Origin: Entomortierella parvispora
Lineage: Eukaryota; Mortierellomycota; Mortierellomycetes; Mortierellales; Mortierellaceae
Assembly (NCBI GenBank): GCA_963573315.1
Contig: OY752144.1
Coordinates: 1,978,501 to 2,042,500, forward strand
Length of the DNA: 64,000 nucleotides
Reading direction: 5' to 3'
Shown here: piece by piece, positions 12,433 to 21,879 of the stretch
How positions within the stretch are numbered: the first letter of the stretch is position 1
How the letters are laid out: every line of letters starts with the position of its first letter
Position numbers and translations under genes: made by a program
Notes under the pieces: generated by a model
What the model saw: the letters and a program-made list of their open reading frames with translations, nothing else
Databases searched by the model: none
What the model was told of the DNA's origin: nothing

Positions 12433-14361
12433 TCATTCAAGCCTCAAGGCTGCAAACCGTGACTCTTGAACAAAAGACTCGTCTTCTTGTGTTTCGTCTT
12501 CATCCTCCGTATGAAGGAGGTCACTATCTTCGAGTGGTGAAGTTTGGATCGTGAGAATCTCGGTGAGATCTGTGACAATGGCATGATCACCCGTGGTATC
12601 ATCTAATTTTTCCTCTGTTGATCCCAAAGGTCCAGCGGCCAGCGGCCTCTTGTCTTCACCCGGGTTTTTGTCAGAGTTGTTGGTCCCGACGTTCTGGTTT
12701 TGGAGTGTGGCATCGGAGTTGGTGATCTCGGACTCTGACGCTTCGAGCCTCTCCAGTCGATGGAAGGGTATCATCCTTGCAGGGATAGATGGGTCGATGA
12801 CCCGATTTGCTTTCAGTACACAGCCCTGACTCATCTTGGCCATCTTTTCAAAACTCCATTGGGGAGAAATCTTGTCTTGGTTTTCTTCTCGAAAAATGGG
12901 ATCGCCTTCCTCATCTTCCTCTTTCGCAAGCTCGAGCTCCTGTTCTTGGTTCTGTTCTTGCTCTTTGCTGCCTTCTTGTTGAGCTTTTGAATCTTTATCT
13001 GTTGAGGTATGTGTGAAATCATTTCCTCCACTTTGGCTGATCCTCTTGGCTTTCTTCCTTTTCGCTTCCTGGATCGATTGGACAGAATTGGGCAAAGACT
13101 TGAATCCCCGAGCGAGTCGTTTTGCGATCAGGGCCACCATCCTGGCATCACAGATCCCACTGTGCTGTCGACCCTGAAAAGTCTCTCCCAGAAACCTGAG
13201 CATGCCTTCCAGATTCAACCAATGGATTAGACCAAAGTAATCCCTGAACAGAGTTCGGATATCCAAGAAGGGCTTGGCGAAATAGGATGGTCGTAGGATG
13301 TCGGAATGGATACATTGCTTTTGAATAAAGTCACGGATATCAAAGGGGCCGTCGCACACAAAACAAAATGTGGCCCCGTATACGAAATCGTTCAGGGCTG
13401 TGGGACTGTGTTGGGGTTCAGGATTACCAAAGAGGGAGGTCTCTTGGTGAACGTTCCGATTCTTGTTGTTGGAGGGGCGAGAGTAGGATTTCGGTTGGTT
13501 TTTTGGGTGTTTGTTGGATCGATTCTTGTGAGTCTTTTCTTTGGTGCATTGGCCAAGATGGGCTTGTGGGTGTTCTCCCAGGATGATTCCATGTTTTGTA
13601 AGCCATTCCTCAAACAGAACCAACATTTCCGTGAATGTTGGTGCAGCATCCACAGTTTCCTGGACAAGAGTGGAAAGAGAAAGAAAAAAGATATTAATGA
13701 TAAGAAATACAGTATGTAAAGCCTTTCCTTGTCACTACACTAGTGCGTTCCCTCTTGTTTTGCCCACCTGTTGGATTCCTGTCAGCTCTATGCAAAACTC
13801 GCTGAGGGTTGGTCGATAAGTTGGTCGTATATAGGTCTGGAACTCGTCCACCTTGAGACAAATACTCGAAGTTAGAGATCAGACTTTTCATGGTACAAGC
13901 AACGCGCAGCCCTCGTCCTGGAGAACAAGAAATAGTCTTACCACCTCTAATGTCGAACCATCTAACAGAACTACAGGGAACTCTATCACCTCGTTCGGAA
14001 ACTCGAACGAAAATCCCTTCTCGCATGTGGCCTCGACATCAAAGCACAGGTAATAATCGTATCGACTGTTTTGGTGTAACTCTTTTGGCTTGCCTAATTC
14101 AGTCTGATCTGATTCGTGCAACGAACGTTCTGTTGTTAGAACAGCAGTAGCTCTTCCTTTGTGGTTACCCCAATTCCCTTGGCCATCCTTCTCGTTGTTC
14201 TCCTCTGAATCATCATCGCCCTCCTGGTTAGACAAGGACCTCTTGAGCTCTGGGTGAAGCTTGAAATGTTTTCGAAGTCGTTCCTTGAGCGTTGCCCTGT
14301 TTCCCCGGCTTTCGAGGCCAAGATTCTTGAGTTGATCCCGAATATCGTCCGCGCTTGCCAT
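12433..14361 (-). CDS. ERI1: ERI1-type 3'-5' exoribonuclease (SAP + DEDDh)
   Basis: Predicted exoribonuclease that trims structured RNA 3' ends. Family members process 5.8S rRNA and histone mRNA and can degrade siRNA duplexes. Exons: 14361-13942, 13851-13768, 13659-12433, giving 576 residues. Residues 1-40 look like a SAP motif (DIRDQLKNLGLESRGNR). The nuclease domain starts at about 102: DVEATCE supplies the first D and E (D108, E110), CDGPFDIRDF another acidic residue, and GRQHSGICDARM the H and final D of DEDDh. The SAP-plus-nuclease arrangement matches ERI1 rather than shorter ERI2/ERI3 relatives. A basic, Asn-rich insertion of about 50 residues interrupts the nuclease domain, and a 170-residue acidic disordered tail follows it. 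A Dicer gene lies 38.5 kb away in this window. Confidence 0.88.
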
Positions 14362-14931
14362 CCGAGAGGGTCTTTGGTATAATAAAAAGAAATGGTTTGT
14401 TGAACAAAGGGACGTGGAACGAAGAGCTTTTAATGAAAAAAGCCCCAGTACGTGTGACTGCGGCAAAGTGGCTTTGACATTTGAGAATGAGCATGAAAAA
14501 AAAGTCCAAGAGCTCGAATGACCAAAAGTCCCTTTGGGGGTTGCGCCTCTTCGACTCTTGGACACACGTTGCACCTCGCGTATTACCATCGAAATGTCCA
14601 GAACATTCTACCTCTCTCTGTCAAACTCATTGGATTTTTGTCTTCTCACGCGTTTACCATTGATTGGGCTTTTGCGCCCGCGCTTCTGACAAGTTGGCTT
14701 TCAAAAGACATAAACTTTTCCGTAAAACGTTTCGTATCCATGTCCTCTCTTTCTCAAACGTGAGTCTACCTGTAGCGAATTCAAAATTTCAATCGCAAAA
14801 GCAAGCTAGTGGCGTCCAAAAATTCGAAGACGATCATTGTATGTTTTTTTTGTTGGCATGCATTGAGCTGCTTTGTGTCCTTTTTATTTCACAAGAGTAA
14901 AAGAAAATTGTGTTGGGAGAACAAAAGATTC
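14362..14931. other. ERI1 upstream region / eL43 downstream region
   Basis: The 570 bases between the ERI1 start and the eL43 stop must hold the ERI1 promoter and the eL43 polyadenylation region (both genes on the minus strand). I see no further gene. Confidence 0.5.
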
Positions 14932-16254
14932 TTAAACCTCCATGATCTCGCGGAGACGGCGGGTGGTGGAGCGGACAGTGGCAGCGGCAGTGGTGGACAA
15001 AGTCCAGGCACCTCCAGCCATGACCTTCTTGCATCCCTTGCAACCCCAGATACCGACGGCCTGACGCTTGACGGCATCCTAATGACGTGGAAAGAAAGTG
15101 AAAAAAGATGGAATAATGATGAGTTTGCGTTTCTTTTTTTCCTTTCGAGAAAAGATGTTGCCTTGTTGCCTGTGACTACAACTTGCTCCAGAAAATCTGC
15201 ATTCTGCTACAGCTGATGGCAAGAACCAAAAGCTGTAAAACATAGATGTTCGTATACGATGACAAGTCCTTCGGATTGCCCCATGTCCTAAACACGAATG
15301 CGCACTAGCTGCAAAGGTGGATTCCATGTCCTTGTGTGATTGAACTCGCGCTTTACAACAGCCTTCCTATTCTTTTTTCCCGGTATCTTCATGCTTCCTG
15401 TATCTTCTTTGGTCGGTGCGTTTTAAACAATGGTCCGTCGTATTCCTGTTCTCATCTGAAGGCTTGGGGTCTCTTTGACAATACTGTATCCCGATCACTT
15501 GTAAGAATGAAAAGAATACTTACACGACCGCAGAAAGTGCAGGTGTACTTGCTGTGCTGGGTGATTTCCATCTTCTTGACCTGCTTACGGAGCGAGGCAC
15601 CATAACGGACACCGTATTTACCGACAACTCCGACCTTCTTAGTGCGCTTAGCCTGAGAGGGAAAAGAAGGAAGAAAGAATGGACAGATGAGTACCTCTAC
15701 TCAAGATTTGTGATGGTCGAGAGAAAAAAAAAATCGGGCTATGGGTGTCGAGTATTTCCGCTGTAGCATCCTGTCAGAAAGGGAGTTTGGAAAAGCCTGT
15801 ACTTGTCGAGATGCAGGATCATACGTTGGATCTGTTCTTTTTTCGTTTGATGATGGATGTCCTCTAGGATGAAATCTTTTTGTCTAGGTGCTCTCGCCCA
15901 AAAGCTCGTGTCGATGAAGTCCGTCCCAGTGCTTCTTCTGAATTGGACACCAACTGGAACTGTGAAAGCCATGTGTTCAACAGCAACACTGGCACAATCC
16001 TCCTCCTTCATGATTTCGAGAGATTGCAAGGTATCCGACATGAAACATGCATAGAGACTGAATCAACAAAAAAAATCCACAGTTTGAAGTTTGTCGTCCT
16101 GATCCAGATCTCTCGCCATGATATCGTTAGGTATCTGAGCATGGCGTATCTCTTGGCGCCTGATGAATCGATGGATGCATGGGTCGCTTCCCGCAATGGA
16201 TGGATGCCCATGCTCTGATAGAAAATAGGTCCGTATACCACGTGACCGTACCAT
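14932..16254 (-). CDS. RPL43: 60S ribosomal protein eL43 (L37a)
   Basis: Zinc-ribbon protein of the large ribosomal subunit. Exons 15652-15524 (43 residues) and 15078-14932 (48 residues) are certain. With the initiator Met the product is 92 residues, exactly the family length. Zinc cysteines fall at 39, 42, 57 and 60 (CTFC, CKGC). Exon 2 begins with the Ala codon after an AG, so the start ATG must sit alone before an intron. The only minus-strand ATG directly followed by GT in the next 600 bases is 16254-16252, preceded by a pyrimidine-rich leader typical of ribosomal protein genes. That gives a 599-base first intron; the second intron is 445 bases. Both are long for this window. The identity is certain; the first exon is likely but not proven. 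Confidence 0.9.
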
Positions 16255-16445
16255 TTTGGAGTGATTGAAAGAGAAGGCTTCAGAAGTGATGGAAGATCGT
16301 CGCTTTTGTGCGGGAAATTTATTTCAATTAAGGGTATAACCTTCCTTTTTTGTTGGCCTTTCGATTTCTTGGACAGGACCAGAAAGATGACCATACACTT
16401 GAGATAGTCGTCTGATCCTAGTCTCCTGTTCCAATTTTCGATCAC
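15739..16445 (-). other. Weak minus-strand open frames within and upstream of eL43 intron 1
   Basis: Two open frames (15739-16041, 100 residues; 16008-16445, 145 residues) overlap the putative first intron of eL43. A third (16324-16638) lies upstream. None shows a recognised domain, clean splice sites joining them, or coding bias like the neighbours. They may be a decayed gene or chance; I do not call a protein. Confidence 0.25.
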
Positions 16446-17619
16446 TCCAGCACTGCCTCAAGGTTCTGTCTTCCTTGTCACCAAGGTATCGATCTTTTAA
16501 CAACATCAACGATGCTCTCGTTGTCCGGCCCGAACTCTGCGACATATCAATCAGACGTCCAGTCCCAATACTGCATGCATTCATTTCTGATAATTCAGGA
16601 ACGCTATCAAAGAAGTCGAAGCGGCTGTTAGATAACAAATCCGGCCTTGAGTTTTTGTAGTGGGGGGGAACTGGGTCTCAATGGAATGATGGAATTGACA
16701 GTTAAAAAGTTAGTAACTCGCTACGTGTTTCGATTGTGTGGAAGAGAGACGAGGCAATAGAGGCGCTCAAAGAGCAAGATCAAATTATTTGCACTTCCAG
16801 GTCCAACAACCCTTTTACAAGTGTCCTCCAGGAGCTTATGCACCAAACCCCAGACTCCCATGTCAATGGTGACCAAGGACCTCGGCGAGAATCCAGTGGA
16901 CTGCATGGTCTCATCCAGGAAGGCTGACAATAGTACCACCTCAGCCGTAATGCGCCAGTCTCCACTGCACTTCCAGGTCCAACAACCACTTACAAGTGTC
17001 CTCCTGGAGTCCATACACCAACTCCCAGACTCCCGTGTCAATAGTAACCAGGATTTCAAAGTACTGTATCCAGTGGATCGCATGATCTCATTCAGGGTGA
17101 CTGTGAAGACATCGACAAAGGGGTGATATTTTCCAATACCTGCCTTGGACCAGGAGTAATGGATTGAACGAAAGAGAAAGTGAGTGGCGGTTATGGTGGA
17201 GGATGAAGGCAGTGGATGAAGTCAAACCGATGGCAACGTGCGCGTGCGCGTGCGCGCGTCAATAAATACGTTTTTAGGTTTGAATTTATCCTCATTGTAA
17301 AGTCCATACAGAGGTCAAGAACGCTTTTTTCGCGTCAGATTCAAAAGTTCACAAGGAACTGATCGGATACTTCCAAGCCGGCTTGCTGATTCCTGCAACT
17401 GAAGGACTCCTTGGGGTCCACCCTTTATAGCTACTCGCGCTGGTCCGTGGACCAATAGGTCAAATTTCATTAAAACTTTGTCGAATGGAAAAACTATGAT
17501 AGTACTATACAGAGGAACAGGTCCTTTGATCCTAATACGATCACCGACTCGAACGATATAAGGCGCAACGGACAGTTCAGGCCGATGTAGCGTGTGAACT
17601 CCGAAAGAGATTCTGGTCT
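16255..17619. other. Gene-poor interval between eL43 and UBA4
   Basis: This 1.37-kb stretch holds the eL43 promoter, a diverged tandem repeat (16791-17097), an alternating purine-pyrimidine run of 24 bases at 17236-17259 with Z-DNA potential, and about 360 bases before the UBA4 stop in which I see nothing definite. Confidence 0.5.
16791..17097. repeat. Diverged tandem duplication, unit about 177 bases
   Basis: The segment from GCACTTCCAGGTCCAACAAC at 16791 is repeated from 16967, and matches continue to about 16919 and 17096. Shared blocks include ACAAGTGTCCTCC, CCAGACTCCC and TGTCAAT. The offset is 176-177 bases, so the unit is close to 59 codons. On the minus strand the two copies give similar peptides (DE-M-STG, then GVW/GSW and EDTCK-type motifs) but drift between frames, as in a decayed coding repeat. 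Confidence 0.7.
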
Positions 17620-19576
17620 TTAATACTTTGGGAACGAAGAATCTATCCTATCGGCCCACTTGTCAAGTCCTCCTACAAGGTCCTTAATGTCGCCAGTCGT
17701 GATCCCTTGCTCCTGCAAAATCCTGACGGCAGGCTGTGAGTCGTTTCCTCGGCGGCACACGACATAGACTAAAGGCAAAGAAGAAAGGTCAATATACATA
17801 TATACTACTACATGCGTCGCCTACTTCACAACTCTTACTTGGTTCATCTCTGCCTTTGAGGTGTTCCTTCACTTGCTCAATAGACTGTGGTAGAAACTTC
17901 AACGGAATATCTAGAGGAACACAGTAAAAGCAAAAGGTTGGAAGCTGTAGAAATCCGATGACATTCATACACAGACATTGCACCTACTAAGGGACGATGG
18001 CAGGCTGCAGATATCAAACTGCACTTTTTCACGCACATCCAAAAGTAAATGGGGTGTGTGCGTCTCCAGGATTTTCTTGTAGCCCTAATACCATCAGTCG
18101 TAGACAAATGAGAATGGGTCAGAGAAGCTAAACTTGTCTTTTGTCAATGGTCATTGTAGTTTGAGTACAACTTACTTCACACGTCAATCTCTCCTGGAAG
18201 GGGATCAAATGCAGATCTGGAGTTTTGTCCGTCGCACTGCTTCCACAAAACTTGACATAGTCGATCAGTCGAGTAATCGTCGGCGCGTCCCCACACATGA
18301 TGCACTCTGTCTTTCGCTTCCGAAGCTTGATCGTTCTGAACATTGTGGACGAGTTGGCAGAGAAAAGGGTCATGGTTGGGGGATCTTCGGCTACGATATG
18401 TTGGTATTTTCGGTCAGTGATTACGTTTGATTATTTTCAGAAAGGAAATGAGCATGAGCATGGATATAAGAGTATTGATGATGGCTCTTACTGTTCATCT
18501 TTGTGGCAATTTTGATCGCTTCCAGAGCTTGGAGACAGCCAACGATTCCTGGCACTGTGTACAATTGAATGTTTTGAACTATCAGTAACTTGAATTCCTG
18601 TCCCGGTAACGTTGTAAGCGCTATAGGCTGACTTAATTACCAACTCCAAGAACACCGCCGTCCGAGCAGTTAGTGACAGTCTCTGCAGGCGGTGGTGTTG
18701 GGAACAAGCAGCGGTAGCAAGGTCCTCCTCGATAATTGTAAATTGTCAATTGTCCATCAAGACGCAAAGCAGATCCAGAGACTAATGGCTTTCCGCCGAG
18801 AACGCAGGCGTCGTTAAGTAGATATCGAGTTGCCACGTTGTCAGTGGCATCCACAACGATGTCGTAAGAATCGATGATGGGCTGGGCATTAGAGCTATCA
18901 AGGACCAGATCATGGACGACAGTGTCGCAGAGCGGGTTCAGCCTATAGCAGAAAAATGGAGATTAATATCAGAGTTTCGGTTTCAAGTGTCCTTCAGAAC
19001 TGTCAATGAATTACTCGCGAGATAGCTTACAGGCTCACAGACAACGCCGCCGATTGCGCCTTGGACATTCCCTGTCGTGCCTCGTTATGAATTACCTGGC
19101 GGTGCAGGTTTGATGTATCCACGGTGTCATGATCCACGATTCCTAAACGTCCTACGCCCGCTCCCCCAAGATAAAGAATACAAGACGCTCCCAGTCCTCC
19201 GGCGCCAACTACGAGAATGGAGCTATTCCTGAGATCCAGTTGAGCTAATGAATATGTGCAAAAAAAAAAAAAAAAAAAAAAAAAATCAGATCGAGAGGGA
19301 CTTAGAGGGTATCACTGGTGTGTAACCCATGCACATACCATGGATGCCAAAGTCTGGGAGGATGAGCTGGCGGCCGTATCGGGCAATTTCCGGGTTTGTC
19401 AGTTTGGCGACCCTTTCTAAGGGATCTAACGATGTAGTAAGAGTCTCTGCGGTCTGTTGAGTTTGCTCCTGGCGAAGAGCATGGACCTGCCTCCGCAGCG
19501 CCTCGTTTTCGGCCTCAAGTTGAGTGACCTTGCGCAACAGCTCCTCTGATGCATGATGCGATGAATTGTCCTCCAT
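17620..19576 (-). CDS. UBA4: Adenylyltransferase/sulfurtransferase UBA4 (MOCS3)
   Basis: Activates the ubiquitin-like sulfur carrier Urm1 for tRNA wobble-uridine thiolation and, where Moco is made, the small subunit of molybdopterin synthase. Eight exons: 19576-19339, 19244-19031, 18942-18641, 18554-18492, 18390-18176, 18084-17988, 17910-17839, 17768-17620, giving 449 residues (yeast Uba4 440, human MOCS3 460). A short N-terminal coiled coil is followed by the E1-like fold with the nucleotide loop [20 protein letters not shown], zinc CxxC pairs (CYRC, CIMC) and the NCSDGG segment. The C-terminal rhodanese domain has the active loop CRRGNDSQ. The Met at 19576 was chosen because it begins the coiled coil; an in-frame Met lies 120 bases upstream. 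Confidence 0.93.
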
Positions 19577-19810
19577 GGGGTGCTGTTTGATGTCGAGAAT
19601 GAATGAGAACAGCGACTTTGGGTCGAATCTCTTTCGTCCTTCATTGTGGAGATCTCGTTGCTCCACCGCTTTCTGGGCGCAGTCACAATCCTTCAAAAAA
19701 AAAGTGGATAGAAATGGGTATTTTTATTGAGTTGCTTTCCCACCTTAGAGCCCAACCTGCCTAACTTTCCGTCTGCTGTCTGCCTGCTGTCCAATTAAAG
19801 AAAGCGATCT
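19577..19810. other. UBA4-SEC9 spacer
   Basis: A 234-base spacer between same-strand genes, holding the UBA4 promoter and the SEC9 3' end. The open frame extends upstream of the chosen UBA4 start to 19696, so the UBA4 start could lie further out. Confidence 0.45.
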
Positions 19811-21109
19811 CTAACCGCGCTTGGCAATCTTCTGCAGCAGGTTGGTGTTGTGGGTCACAGATCCGTGCAGGTTGTCGGTCTTGGAGGTGATGCCCGTCAT
19901 GCGCTCGTTTTGTCTGTTCACCTCCGTGTTCATCGTCATGGCTCCCTTCTTCAAGTTCTCCAGCAGTCCGCCCATCATGTCCAAGTTGCGGTCAATCTCA
20001 TCCTCTTGCTGATCATCCTCGGCAGTATTCTCGAACGCGTATGCTGACCGTTCCCCAGGACCTCCACGTCCATTGTTGCTGTAACCTGGGCCTCCGCCAG
20101 GGGCACGTCCATAAGGACCCTGCCCCATGGCGACATTGATACGCTGCTTGGATTCCCACTCCTCCTTGCGGATATTCTCTCTTTGAATCAATTCCTCTGC
20201 TGCCTTGCGCTTGGCCTCCTCCAGCTCACGCTCCTTCTTTTTGCTCGAGTTGAATGGATTCTTGACGTGGATGGCAAACATGGAGCGGTTCACAGTCTTG
20301 AGTTCGCCAGCCTTTTCCTGTGCATTGTCGGCATGGATCTGGGCAGAGTCCAAGCTACGTTCAATACGCCCAAGTTGCTCTACAATTTCAAGTCAATAAC
20401 CGTTAGTTTGGGTCTGGCTCACTTTCACTTTGAAATGCCAACAAAAGGCATAGATTGCCTCTTTGTTACCTGATTGTTCTCCCAACTGCAGCATGGTTCG
20501 TCCTGCGCTCTCGTCGGCCTCTTGAAGAGCACGGAGAGCATTACGGGTAGATTGGACGGACTCCTGTCGGACATCACGGATTTGTTGGCTGACTCTGGAA
20601 ACGTCTTCCTCGGTCTCTTGTCCAGGAATAGGTCCTTGATTGCCATATTGATCGTATTGACCATATTGCTGCTGTTGACCGTATTGCTGCTGCTGACCGT
20701 ATTGCTGCTGTTGGCCATATTGCTGTGGGCGCTGCTGGCCATATTGTTGTTGCTGACCATACTGCTGCTGTGGCTGCTGTCCATAGGATCGTTGGCCGTA
20801 CTGCTGTGGTTGCTGCTGACCTCCGTAGCTGTTTGCGCCATACGAGCCGTTGCGTCCACCATAGTCACCTGCGCCGGGGGCACTGGGGTTGCCACCATAC
20901 GAGTTGGAAGAGGTGTTGCTGCTGTAGTTGTTTCCGGCTCCTCTTGCAGCGCCGGGTGAGTTTCCGCCATAAGAGTTGTTACCGCCGTATGCAATGTTTC
21001 CACCGTAAGAGCCGCCGCTGCTGCCGTTGCTGTTTGGTGGACGACCGTAGTTGCCAGCATTAGCACCGTACGAGTTTCCGCCGTAAGAGTTGTTGCCGTA
21101 TGAAGCCAT
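19811..21109 (-). CDS. SEC9: SEC9/SNAP-25-type t-SNARE with prion-like N-terminus
   Basis: Supplies the two Q-SNARE helices (Qb and Qc) for exocytic vesicle fusion at the plasma membrane, pairing with Sso/syntaxin and Snc/VAMP. Exons 21109-20470 and 20379-19811 join to 402 residues. The Qb helix spans the junction (SRVSQQIRDVRQESVQ to the LGRIERSLDSAQ segment) and the Qc helix ends the protein (DRNLDMMGGLLENLKK, TDNLHGSVTHN). The N-terminal 150 residues are low complexity: Gly/Asn/Ser/Tyr with SYGG and YGQQQQ repeats. The linker lacks the cysteine cluster of animal SNAP-25, as in yeast Sec9. Divergent from the Moco sulfurase gene. Confidence 0.93.
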
Positions 21110-21879
21110 GTGTCGGACTCTAGGAGAGGGAGAGAGAGGGAGGGGGGAGGATGGATAGAGAGGAAGAGGATAGGATGGGATGAGAGAAATGATGATGATG
21201 AAGAGGGACTGGACAGGGGAGAGGAGAGGGATGGCGATGCATTGTTCTCTTTCAGTGGCGAGCTAGCACTACTGGCTAAAAATACCGCCAAGACAGAGCA
21301 GAGAAGCAAAGCCACCGGTTCTGGGTCATTGGAGTGGCAGCACAGTTAGCAGGCAGCACAGCCTCTTTTTTTTTTGTTTCTTATCACGGGATTGTTCCCC
21401 GCACACCCGCGATGACCCACTCCGACTGGCCAACCCCAGGGAGGACAAATCAGCAGCCCCACCTTCCCTTCCGACGAGTGGTTGCACAAGCTCAATCACC
21501 TCACACCCAGGCACGCGCACACGGACCCAAAACCCACTTTTTTTCTCTTGCACTCTATTCGACCCCACGGAGACTTTTTTGTGTTCTGCATCTCTGCATC
21601 CCCCTTTAGTTTACACCTGGCATTGCATCCCTGCCTTCCTCATCTCATCTCTCTCTTCCCGGTCTATCCTTCTCTGCTCTTCTGTGGTCTACACTTGCTA
21701 TTCCAGACAAGAGAACGGGACTCCCACTCCCCTCATCCCTCATCCCTCTCTCTGCTCTATATAATCGCCGTCATTCTCTCCCCTTTCCCCATTCCCCACA
21801 CTCGGTGCCATTCTTCTTTCTTACTCTCCACTCTTTTCAACTGCTCCTCTTCAACTCATCTCTCTCCTCCTCACTCGCA
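21110..21879. promoter_or_regulatory. Divergent SEC9/MOCOS promoter region
   Basis: The 770 bases between outward-reading starts contain long CT-rich runs leading into the MOCOS ATG at 21880 and GA-rich (minus-strand CT-rich) sequence leading into SEC9. TATATAA lies at 21758-21764, 116 bases upstream of the MOCOS ATG. Confidence 0.5.

Noticed and set aside
15116-15216. ATGATGA and CTGA boxes suggesting a C/D snoRNA in the eL43 intron
   Set aside because: They are on the plus strand, antisense to the host gene, about 95 bases apart, and lack a terminal stem. Likely chance.
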